Positions 17,941 to 25,242 of a stretch of DNA of 64,000 bases are shown in pieces (position 1 is the first letter of the stretch; each line of letters starts with the position of its first letter). Below the pieces are notes generated by a model. It did not search any database. It was not told the DNA's origin and saw nothing but the letters and a program-made list of their open reading frames with translations. This DNA comes from Streptomyces lincolnensis. Lineage in GTDB: Bacteria > Actinomycetota > Actinomycetes > Streptomycetales > Streptomycetaceae. The DNA is taken from assembly GCF_001685355.1 (NCBI RefSeq), contig NZ_CP016438.1, positions 10,255,055 through 10,319,054 of the forward strand. The letters run 5' to 3'. The position numbers and the translations under genes are program-made.

Positions 17941-18744
17941 TCAGGTGAGGCCATCGAGGAAGTCCGAGAGTGCGGTGTGCAGGATCTCGGGCTGTTCCAG
18001 GTGCAGGTCGTGGCCGGTGCCGGGGATGCTCATGGCCGTGGTGGCGGGTCGCTGCCGAAGCATTGCGTCGGCTTCCTGGGCAGGGATAAAACTGGATTGG
18101 GCCAAGATGACCAGGGTGGGGCACGCGACCTGCCCCCACTCGTGCTGGAAGGAACGCTGGGCGTTCTCCGCCAGCGAGCGGACCATCACGTTCCGGTCGA
18201 AACGAGGCCACCATCCGCCGTCGCGTTCTTCCAGCCCGGCCGCCCAGCCTGCACCGACCGGTCCGCCGCCGAGGAATGCGGCCGCCGTTTCGCGTGAGGC
18301 AAACGGTGTCGGCCACGAGTCGAGCCATCCACCGATGTCCACGGGGCCGTTCGGGTGTGGACCGCCGGAGCCGGCCTCGACGAGCACGAGCGCACGGACG
18401 AGCCCGGGATGCGCGGCAGCGGTGAGCATGGCTGTGTGTCCGCCCAGTGACTGGCCGACCAGGACGGGCCGCTGCAGCGCCATCTGGTCAATAACGGCGA
18501 TGACGTCGGCGACGTACGCGGCGCGGGAGACGTCACGCGGGTGGAGCTCGCTGGCGCCGTGCCCGCGCTGGTCGACCGCGACGACCCGATATCTGGAGCT
18601 CAGCCTCCGGGCCAGCACGTCCCATTCACCCGCGTGACCGGCCAGGCCGTGCAGCAACACGATCGGCTGCTGCCCCGGCCCGCCCCAGTCCCGGCAGGCA
18701 AGTCGCACGCCGTCTCGCACCACCACGTGTTCAGACCATGCCAC
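17941..18744 (-). CDS. Alpha/beta hydrolase
   Basis: About 267 residues from a GTG at 18744. I reject the longer frame starting at 18867, because its first 30 residues are an IS256 transposase tail. Hydrolase features: QPIVLLHGLAGHAGEWD (oxyanion loop), YRVVAVDQRGHGAS, nucleophile elbow VLVGQSLGGHTAML, and a C-terminal GTGHDLHLEQP with the catalytic His. The acid residue should lie in the ILAQSSFIPAQEAD region, where the usual Asp is not obvious. Substrate unknown. Convergent with the prepilin peptidase gene. Confidence 0.8.
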   Translation of the reverse strand: MAWSEHVVVRDGVRLACRDWGGPGQQPIVLLHGLAGHAGEWDVLARRLSSRYRVVAVDQRGHGASELHPRDVSRAAYVADVIAVIDQMALQRPVLVGQSLGGHTAMLTAAAHPGLVRALVLVEAGSGGPHPNGPVDIGGWLDSWPTPFASRETAAAFLGGGPVGAGWAAGLEERDGGWWPRFDRNVMVRSLAENAQRSFQHEWGQVACPTLVILAQSSFIPAQEADAMLRQRPATTAMSIPGTGHDLHLEQPEILHTALSDFLDGLT

Positions 18745-18774
18745 GTCGGCTCCCAGGGAATCGGCTGGACTCGA

Positions 18775-18867
18775 TGATGCCGCACCTGTTTCAGGGCGTT
18801 GTACGAGCTGACCGCGCTCGAAGCGGGCGCCCGCTCGGACGAGGGCGACGAGGTGGGGAGCGTTCAC
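18775..18867 (-). pseudogene. IS256-family transposase C-terminal tail
   Basis: Codes for NAPHLVALVRAGARFERGQL and VQRPETGAA, the conserved end of IS256/mutator transposases. It runs in frame into the alpha/beta hydrolase gene, making a false fusion start at 18867. Confidence 0.75.
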
Positions 18868-18894
18868 GGCCCGCCACCGTACGGCTTCGGACCA

Positions 18895-19071
18895 AGGTGA
18901 CCAAAGGCGCCGGCAGCCGCACGGCCGGACTGGCCCTGGTCTTCAAGCTCATCCAGTCTGCCCAGGCACGACTGGCGAGTCGTGAACGCGCCCCACATCG
19001 TTGCTCTTGTCTTCGCCATAGCTCCTTTGGAACGCGGTCGCCTGGTTGGGCGCGAGGAGCGGGCAGCCTGA
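18895..19071 (+). pseudogene. Second IS256-family transposase tail, opposite orientation
   Basis: Reads GSRTAGLALVFKLIQSAQAR and, after a frame change, WRVVNAPHIVALVFAIAPLE, ending at a TGA at 19069-19071. It is the same protein end as the fragment at 18775-18867 but on the other strand, so two IS256 tails lie head to head. Confidence 0.7.
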
Positions 19072-19083
19072 CGGATACACCCC

Positions 19084-19329
19084 ATCCGCTGACCGACAAG
19101 GAACTTTCCGCGATCGAGGAACTTGCCTGTGTTGCGACTCCCGGCCCCCTGGCACGTGCGCCAACTTGACGGCGACATCGCCATGAGCCTTTTCGCCATC
19201 AGTGCTGTCCCCGACACCGGGGCCGGGGAACGCTGGCCGGACTTCGACCACCGCCAACTCGTGGCCACCACCCAGGTCAAGCCGCCACGATACGTCGACG
19301 GGTCGGCCAGGAGTCCCATGCAGGCGTAG
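19084..19329 (+). pseudogene. Frameshifted remnant of a small Streptomyces protein
   Basis: Two frames join to give PLTDKELSAIEELACVATPG, WHVRQLDGDIAMSLFAIS, and DFDHRQLVATTQVKPPRYVD. These match the start of a family of about 100-residue Streptomyces proteins that begin 'ATPGPWFVRQLDDD...' and continue through 'PRYVDIADERWDENA'. The frame breaks after PGP and the C-terminal half is missing. Function of the family unknown. Confidence 0.5.
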
Positions 19330-19412
19330 CAGCGGCGTGGTCTGCCACCTTCTGGGCGGCGATGGCACAGATGCCTTGACGCTCCCGGTGTTGCTGAGGA
19401 TCCGGACGGGTT

Positions 19413-20402
19413 CTAAAAGTGGTCGGGCAACCAGGGTTCATGCTCTGTGGTGCGGATCAGTCTGCAGAGAGCTTCGTCGGACGTGGCTTCCACTCCCGCC
19501 AGGCGTGCTGCGGTCGCTGTCCGGTAACCGCCGGCGTACCAGACGGCCAGTTGCCGTCGGGTGAGCCGGGCTTCGCTGGTGGTGTGTGTCTTGGTGATCT
19601 GACCTGTGCCGCCCTTGATTTCGAGCAGGTACTGGTCCCAGTTTTCGCCGTCCTGGCTTTCAATGGCCAGAGGCATCGCGGTGTCGAGGTGATCCGGCCA
19701 GCCGCGCAGCCGCATCGCTTCCTCCAGGTCAAGGATGCGGAGCATCCACGGGTGCCACGCCTCCGCCGTGAGGCGGTATCGGTGGAGGTTATGCAGCAGC
19801 GCTGGGTACGGGGGAAGGGCTGATCGGCGGAAGTGGATGGCTGGCGCCCGCGTGTGATGGAGGGCGAGGAATGCCAACATCTCGGCGACGGTGTCTGCGT
19901 CGCTGGCCCAGAAGTCGTGCACGGTCAGCTGCATCCCGTGCCGCTCGCCGCGCTTCATGGCGAAGGACAGCAGTCCCGTGGGGGCCTGGGCCGGACCGAA
20001 CCGGTAGGTGGTCAGCTGCTGTTTGTCGTCGATCCAGGCGGGCCACCAGGGCGGGCGCAGTACGGGCCCGTTCCACTCCGGGGCCAGGCGGCGTTGCAGC
20101 GCGTCGGCTTCCGTCGTGCGGCCGAGCTCGACTGGCATCCCCGAGCGGGTGAAGGCCCGCTTGAGGTCGTCGGTGGCGATGGACCACGCGAAGACGGGGA
20201 CGGGGGCCTCCCAGCCGAGACGGCGGACGTACCGGCCTGATGTCGTCCCCAGCGTGGAGAGCACCGCTCCCTGCTCGTGCAGGTGACGGAGCCGTTCGGC
20301 GAGCACGTCGGCAGAGAGACGGGCGCCGCGTTCCTCCGGGGCGACGCACCCGGCGCTGAGCAATGGGTTCACCCAGGTCGTCACGAGACAGTGCACGCCC
20401 AA
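19413..20402 (-). pseudogene. Eis-like GNAT acetyltransferase with SCP2 domain, N-terminally truncated
   Basis: 329 codons against about 400 in intact Eis-type proteins. The frame opens inside the GNAT domain: CVAPEERGARLSADVLAERL is the acetyl-CoA P-loop region, followed by LSTLGTTSGRYVRRLGWEAP. The second GNAT-like domain and the C-terminal sterol-carrier domain (WHPWMLRILDLEEAMRLRGW...AVWYAGGYRTATAARLAGV) are complete. The last residues, EPWLPDHF, keep the terminal Phe whose carboxylate is catalytic in Eis. About 60 N-terminal residues are missing and the apparent start is a TTG, so I read it as a 5'-truncated gene. Confidence 0.75.
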
Positions 20403-20577
20403 GCATGCCGATCTGTGGCGTCATACCGAGCCATGCTGGGTCTTCATGTGTCGAACTGGGGTAACACATGCGAGAGTTAGTGGTTGTGAATGGGTGCGGT
20501 GCTGGCATTGGATGGGCGTCAGCAAGGACGGGACGGCTGTCCCTGCTCACGTTGCGCAGCGGTAGCGATCATGGCTG

Positions 20578-21066
20578 TCACCGGGTGACCAAGCTGCTGC
20601 CGTCGGGTGCCAATCGCGAGGATGGCTGGCTGTCATGGGGGTGCCTGTTCACACCGAGGCCGCCCTTCCGGCGGAGATTGGCGATGTGCTGACCGACCGG
20701 CACCATCGCCTCGCCCTCGCCCCAGACCTGGTCCTGGCGGGGAGCAAGGTGGCCCGTGGCCCGCCGGTAGGAGCGCAGCGCAGCGAGCTTGGACTCCCAC
20801 GCCTCTTCGCCCGGCTCCCACACCATCCCGGCCTCCGGCGCGTCCAGCAGTTCCTTGCGCCGTTCCTCCAGCTCCCCAGCCCGCAGCGCCTTCCGCTGCT
20901 GGTGGACCCAGCGCCCGAGCGGAAACGCCTTCGGCGCCCCGACTTCGACCTGCCCGGCCCGGGGGGCGCTCCGTCGGGCCGGGCGTGCCGTCGAGGTTCA
21001 GGTGCGTCAGCCCGGCCTCCTTCGCGCGCTCCAGCGCGGTCGCGAGGTCCGGTGCCCCGGCCCGCC
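20578..21066 (-). pseudogene. Helicase-associated (HA) domain protein remnant
   Basis: Reads RRKELLDAPEAGMVWEPGEE, AWESKLAALRSYRRATGHLA, and VGQHIANLRRKGGLG, the repeated HA domain found at the C-terminus of Streptomyces DEAD-like helicases. Sequence resembling the link before it (GAPDLATALERAKEAGLTHL) extends to about 21066. Helicase motifs are absent, and after GGLG the frame leaves the family. Confidence 0.75.
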
Positions 21067-21080
21067 AGAACGGTCAGCCC

Positions 21081-21235
21081 CTAGTGCAGGTAGCGGTAGA
21101 CGGTGGAGGTCGATACCCTGTTGTCTCGGGCGAGTTGGGCCAGGCGGGTGCCGTCGAGGAACCAGCGCAGGACGAGCACCGCCTGCCGGAAGCAGCCCAG
21201 CGCACGCCGTCCCTTGCGGGTTCCGGCCACGACGC
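21081..21235 (-). pseudogene. IS5/HTH_Tnp_4-type transposase N-terminal fragment
   Basis: Reads RRALGCFRQAVLVLRWFLDG and TRLAQLARDNRVSTSTVYRYLH, then stops. This is the helix-turn-helix at the start of DDE_Tnp_4 transposases; the catalytic domain is absent. Confidence 0.7.
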
Positions 21236-21516
21236 GGTGATCGCGCAGCTGCGCGCGTGGGTGGAAGACGAGCGCGATCCTCACCTCACCGATAAAGCCA
21301 ACCAGGTCGTCCGCGAGATGCGGTTGGTCCTCGCTGTTGGACCGGCGCCTTCCCCACCTGTCACCGCGACATACCCACGGCGATACCAACCTGGCCAAGA
21401 CCTACTAGGCGGCTGCCACGATCGCCGGCGCGCGATCCGCGCGGCGAATGACGTCCCAACTCCGTTCCCGCTCCGCTCCTCTTCCCGCTCCTGCCCGGCG
21501 TCTGCTGGCCCGGACG

Positions 21517-21534
21517 TTTCGAAGTTTCTCGAAA
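21517..21534. promoter_or_regulatory. Inverted repeat upstream of the peptide genes
   Basis: TTTCGA-AGTTTC-TCGAAA, perfect 6-bp arms, about 110 bp before the first peptide start. It could be an operator, but one example of this length can arise by chance. Confidence 0.3.
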
Positions 21535-21646
21535 TGCTGGATCGGCCGACGCCGCCCTCCAAGAATCGTGTCCCAGTCGCTGTTTCGCGCATCTGTATCA
21601 GTGACCGCTCGAAGCGGCACCGGATTCCGGCAATCAGGAGAAGAAA

Positions 21647-21763
21647 ATGCGTAAAGCCGTACTCGGTTTGTTCGTTGCATTGGCGGCTGTGCTCGCGGTA
21701 GCGCCGTTCGCCGGTGCTGACCAGACTGAGACCGTAGCCTGCTGCGGCCCTGTCCCGAAGTAG
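21647..21763 (+). CDS. Secreted peptide precursor, copy 1
   Basis: 38 residues, too short for most gene finders. ATG with AGGAG at 21636-21640, optimal spacing. The precursor is MRKAVLGLFVALAAVLAVAP-FAGA followed by DQTETVACCGPVPK. That is a basic n-region, a hydrophobic core, an AGA cleavage site for signal peptidase I, and a predicted 14-residue mature peptide with vicinal cysteines. The near-perfect tandem copy at 21852 keeps the frame, signal and ribosome binding site. The only residue changes are in the tail (GPVPK against GQIPK), which argues for a translated, selected product. No modifying enzyme or exporter is adjacent. Function unknown. Confidence 0.75.
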   Translation: MRKAVLGLFVALAAVLAVAPFAGADQTETVACCGPVPK

Positions 21764-21851
21764 TGGGTACTCACCGTTAGCGCGCTGTTTCGCGCATCTG
21801 TATCAGTGACCGCTCGAAGCGGCACCGGATTCCGGCAATCAGGAGAAGAAA

Positions 21852-21968
21852 ATGCGTAAAGCCGTACTCGGTTTGTTCGTTGCATTGGCGGCTGTGCTTG
21901 CCGTAGCGCCGTTCGCCGGTGCTGACCAGACCGAGACCGTAGCCTGCTGTGGCCAGATCCCGAAGTAG
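21852..21968 (+). CDS. Secreted peptide precursor, copy 2
   Basis: 38 residues, same signal peptide as copy 1, with predicted mature sequence DQTETVACCGQIPK. AGGAG lies at the same distance from the ATG. The gene follows copy 1 by 88 bp and is followed 33 bp later by a terminator-like hairpin, so both are probably on one transcript. Substitution of two residues beside an invariant TVACCG core is what one expects of a diversifying secreted signal, toxin or surface peptide. The pair of adjacent Cys could form a vicinal disulfide or bind metal; both are inference. Confidence 0.75.
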   Translation: MRKAVLGLFVALAAVLAVAPFAGADQTETVACCGQIPK

Positions 21969-22000
21969 TGGGTACTCACCGCTAGCGCGATCTTGTAGCG

Positions 22001-22035
22001 AGGGTCCGTCAGCTTGCTGGCGGGCCCTTTCCTTC
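22001..22035 (+). terminator. Terminator after the peptide genes
   Basis: Arms AGGGTCCGTCAG and CTGGCGGGCCCT pair over 12 positions (two G-U) around a CTTG loop, followed by the pyrimidine tract TTCCTTCGTT. It lies 33 bp after the second peptide stop. Confidence 0.75.
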
Positions 22036-22146
22036 GTTCGGAACGGTGAGCGGACGGAAGCCGGCCGCACCTGATCACACGGCGCGGGGCACCGCTCGCC
22101 TTCCGCGACAAGCTCCGAGACCGCCGGCCTACGAGCAGGCGCGACG

Positions 22147-22265
22147 TCAGCCGGTGGTCGGCGCCTTCCGCGTCCACTGGCTCGTTCGAGGGATCTTGTG
22201 GGTCAGACGCCGGGTCATCATGGTGATGAGTGCCCAGTTCAGGTGTGCTTCGGATTCTCTGAACT
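22147..22265 (-). pseudogene. Probable IS5-like transposase C-terminal remnant
   Basis: Reads FRESEAHLNWALITMMTRRL and ends WTRKAPTTG. This resembles the final helix (xxxHxxWAMIxxMxRRLT) of IS5-group transposases. Short and therefore uncertain. Confidence 0.4.
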
Positions 22266-22319
22266 ACCGAGATAGCTCCAGGTAGGGCTCAGTCCCACCA
22301 CAACACGACGAACAGCCCC

Positions 22320-22675
22320 CGCCGCGCTGCATCAACGTAGAAGTCCCTCAGGGCCGTGAAGTGGTGCGTGAGGTAGGCCGGTGCGTCGCGCACCGTCGTG
22401 GACGTCGGCTGCAGCGGCGGCCATCCCGTTCCGCTCGCTCTCGCGCCAGCAGCCGCCGGGCGGCGTGCCAGCGCGGTGCGAGCGCCCGCGCCACGCCGTC
22501 CACGACCTTCAGTACGTGGCGAGGAAGCCCTGCAGGTCGTCCACCAGCGGGCGCCGCAACGCTGGCGGCGACCCGCCGTACCGCTTCACGACCTCACCGG
22601 CTAGCCGATCCGGGTCGTGTCCCCGCAGCCCCTCCGCGACATCGCGGAGCCGGGTGAGCGACAGGTCTCCTTGCG
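22320..22675 (-). pseudogene. Remnant of a second ArsR-type regulator
   Basis: Reads RLRDVAEGLRGHDPDRLAGE, VVKRYGGSPPALRRPLVDDL, QGFLATY, and after a frame change VVDGVARALAPRWHAARRLL. The order (PPALRR..L.D....L..Y....W....P.W) parallels the middle of the intact ArsR-family gene immediately upstream on this strand. It is probably a decayed paralogue. Confidence 0.4.
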
Positions 22676-22677
22676 GT

Positions 22678-23682
22678 TCAGTCTGCTGGGGTGGCGGACA
22701 GGAGTTCGAGGAGGGCCATGCCTCGGGCCGTGGCCCGCAAGCGGACGTGTTGGCCGTGTCGTTCGCGTTCCAGCAGTCCTGCCGCGGCAAGCTGATCGCA
22801 GTGGTAGGTGGCGGTGCTTGGGCTGATGTGCAGGCTGCGGGCGAGTTCGCCGACTGCGGGCTGGCGGGTCAGCTGCCGCAGGATCGCTGCCCGTACGGCT
22901 CCCAGGATGAGGACGAGCGCGGCATCTGCCGGGGCGGGGCTGTCGGGGGAGGCACCGGTGATGTGGCCCAGGCCGGGCAGGGGGTATCCGATCCAGAAAT
23001 GTTCCGGGTGTACGGCGTCGTACAGGCCGGCCCGGTGGCCGGAGGCCAGGGGCATGAATATGAGGCGGCGATTGCCGAGTTCTGCGGGTGCTCCGGGGTC
23101 GCAGGGCGGCAGCTGCAATACGCCGTCGCGGTAGAGGACTTTGGAGTTGAGGCCGGCCAGCACGGGGGCGAGGCTGCCGGTGACGGTGGCGAGCCCGACG
23201 CGTTCCATTTCCCGTCCGATCAGGCCGTCTGCCCGCTTCCATAACGGCTCGAATGCCTCCCAGACGGAGGTGACCACGTGCTGGTAGGCCGTGAGGTAGT
23301 CACGCGGCGAGTCCAGAACCCTCCGCAGGGCCGGAGGCGGTGAGACGGGACTTTGCGCAGCCATATCGTCGGCGAACTCGTCGGAGCTGAGCGACATCAG
23401 CTGGTCCAAGGTGGCCGACATCTTCGTGCTGCGCAGCTCGGAGGTCAGGGCCAGGCTGTCCGGTATGACGACATGTGCCGTGGAAAGCAACGTGCGGACG
23501 AGGGGCACGGCAGCAGCGGGAGCGGAGTCGTGGACGGTCCTGCGCCACAGATCAGGTACATCGACAGGATGATCACCGAGAACACCCAAGAGCAAGGTGA
23601 ACAGTGTGGCACCGGGATGCCTGACCACATCGACCTGCACTTGCTCCAGCGGACCCAGCCGCACGATGCGCTCCGCCGTCAT
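22678..23682 (-). CDS. ArsR-family winged-helix regulator with N-terminal sensor-like domain
   Basis: 334 residues; ATG at 23682 with GGGGGAG upstream. The C-terminal 90 residues form the DNA-binding domain: ALVLILGAVRAAILRQLTRQPAVGELARSLHISPSTATYHCDQLAAAGLLERERHGQHVRLRATARG (shown by its helix order). The N-terminal 240 residues are a helical region typical of large actinobacterial ArsR proteins (PPPALRRVLDSPRDYLTAYQ, WEAFEPLWKRADGLI) that probably senses a ligand; no metal-binding Cys pair is visible. The target is unknown. The adjacent nitrilase-like gene is separated by 270 bp and runs the same way. Confidence 0.8.
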   Translation of the reverse strand: MTAERIVRLGPLEQVQVDVVRHPGATLFTLLLGVLGDHPVDVPDLWRRTVHDSAPAAAVPLVRTLLSTAHVVIPDSLALTSELRSTKMSATLDQLMSLSSDEFADDMAAQSPVSPPPALRRVLDSPRDYLTAYQHVVTSVWEAFEPLWKRADGLIGREMERVGLATVTGSLAPVLAGLNSKVLYRDGVLQLPPCDPGAPAELGNRRLIFMPLASGHRAGLYDAVHPEHFWIGYPLPGLGHITGASPDSPAPADAALVLILGAVRAAILRQLTRQPAVGELARSLHISPSTATYHCDQLAAAGLLERERHGQHVRLRATARGMALLELLSATPAD

Positions 23683-23953
23683 CTCGCTCCCCCGTGGCAG
23701 TGTTCAGCGTTTGGAGGATATTCGAAGAGCCGGTCGGCGATCCGCCCGGCCAGCAGCTCGCCGACCACACGACCGTCGTCCGCTCGCTGCCCACCCAAGC
23801 CACCCGGGGCCGAGACAGTGCCCGCCCGATGCCTCCCGACGTCCCGTAATGCCCTCGTCAGCTTCACCAAGGTGCGGGACAGACTGAAACCGAGGTGTTC
23901 ACGGCGCCCGGAGCCATCCCGTGCGCGCGAACACCTCGGATTCTGTTTCCGAG

Positions 23954-24973
23954 CTAGAAGGCCGCTGTCCGGTCTTCGCTGCGAGGGTCGCTCACTTGGT
24001 GCTCGGTGTAGAGGCCCGAGCGCGACTCACGACGCCAGGGACGCGCGTAGGTCAGTGCCGATGTGGCGGCCTCGGAGCTGTCGTCGAGGTTCGCGACGGC
24101 TACCGATGGCGAACCGTCCGCGGGGCACCGCGCAAGCCAGTCGCCGTTGGGAGCGACGATTCCGGTCGGTGCGGTGACGCTGTCCTGTGCCGGCCCCGAC
24201 AGGCTGACCCAGTAGCTGTTGAACGCGGCGTGGCCTTGGACTTGGGCTTGGGCGGTGGTGTTGCCCGGCGTGCCGCTGGTGGAGAGCAGCACGCAGTCGA
24301 CATCCAGATTCTCGTACTCCGCGAACAACTCTGGATAGTGGATCTCCATGCCGAGCAGGCAGCCGAAGCGCACAGCGTCGACCTCGAAGGTCACCGGTGA
24401 GACGCCCGGCGAGTACATGTACGAGACCTTCGTCTTCGACAGCAGGCGCTCGTCATAACGCGTGACGACCTCGCCGCGATCGGAGATGACGTAGAGGCTG
24501 TTGTGCGGGCGGTTCGGGCCGGTCAGGCGATGCACCGACGGGATCACCGTCCACAGCCGCAACTCGCGGGCCAGCTCGGCGATCGCCACCAATTCCGATT
24601 GGAGCACCAGCCACTGGCACCGGTCCCAGTCCGCCGGGCCGACCTCGTCCGGGCCGTCGACGGACATGACGAACTTGCTGGGAAAGCAGATCGCGCCTTC
24701 CGGAAAGTGCACGATCCTCGCCCCCTGAACACTGGCCTCGCGCATCAGAGCACGGACCTCACGCCCGCTTTCGCGCAGCGCTTCAACGTCTCGGGGGTCT
24801 TCGCGTACGAGCGTCTGCGCTACGGCGAGCCGCACGCTCTTGGGATTCCTTGCTTCCGGCATGACGTCTCCTGATGGAGTCGGAAGGAAGTGCCGCAGGG
24901 CGGACGTGTAGGACTCACCGGTCTTGGCGGCGCGGGCACGCACCTGGCGCTTGAAGTTCCTACGGGCTGTCAT
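23954..24973 (-). CDS. Carbon-nitrogen hydrolase (nitrilase) family protein, catalytic Cys absent
   Basis: 339 residues. After a basic N-terminal region (RQVRARAAKTGESYTSALRH) comes a nitrilase fold. The catalytic Glu is E92 in HFPEGA and the Lys is K180 in DERLLSKTK. At the place of the nucleophile the sequence is FGCLLGMEIHYPELF, where active members have GxxICYDxxFPE. The Cys position is Gly208, and the nearest Cys is three residues earlier (C205). It may be a non-hydrolytic homologue or use another residue. The C-terminal block ALTYARPWRRESRSGLY is characteristic of a Streptomyces subgroup. Substrate unknown. Confidence 0.8.
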   Translation of the reverse strand: MTARRNFKRQVRARAAKTGESYTSALRHFLPTPSGDVMPEARNPKSVRLAVAQTLVREDPRDVEALRESGREVRALMREASVQGARIVHFPEGAICFPSKFVMSVDGPDEVGPADWDRCQWLVLQSELVAIAELARELRLWTVIPSVHRLTGPNRPHNSLYVISDRGEVVTRYDERLLSKTKVSYMYSPGVSPVTFEVDAVRFGCLLGMEIHYPELFAEYENLDVDCVLLSTSGTPGNTTAQAQVQGHAAFNSYWVSLSGPAQDSVTAPTGIVAPNGDWLARCPADGSPSVAVANLDDSSEAATSALTYARPWRRESRSGLYTEHQVSDPRSEDRTAAF

Positions 24974-25242
24974 CGCGGCCTTCCACGCCTTGAGCGACGG
25001 CTCCCCAGCAACCTCGCCCGAGGCGATCGGGCTGCGACAACGACCTGAGACGCTGGTCCCTTTGCCTCCGGTGGGAGACCGTGCTGGGGACGGTCGCGGG
25101 AGGTTCGGCGTAGGCCACGCAGTCGGTCATCATGCCGTCGCTCGCGAACTCCGTCAACAACCTTCAACACGGCCAGCGCGCCGTCGCTTTGCCGGCGGAT
25201 GAAGAGAAACCCCTCGGCTCAACACGCTGAACCTGACAGGGA

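Larger units (their letters stand above)
21578..21987 (+). repeat. 205-bp tandem direct duplication carrying two peptide genes
   Basis: Copy 1 is 21578-21782 and copy 2 is 21783-21987, nearly identical along their whole length. Each unit contains a 5' leader with a small hairpin (CCGCT-CGA-AGCGG), a strong ribosome binding site, a 38-codon gene and about 20 bp of trailer. Differences cluster at the C-terminal codons of the peptide. Confidence 0.95.

Noticed and set aside
17842..18297. Plus-strand frames opposite the alpha/beta hydrolase
   Set aside because: Shadow of the minus-strand gene, which has a full catalytic motif set.
21647..21968. Lanthipeptide or lasso-peptide precursors
   Set aside because: The peptides have a Sec signal instead of a leader, no core Ser/Thr pattern for rings, and no cyclase, protease or lanthionine synthetase gene is in the window.
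21405..22177. Minus-strand frames across the peptide repeats
   Set aside because: They repeat because the DNA is duplicated; they lack starts with ribosome binding sites and a recognisable signal or domain.
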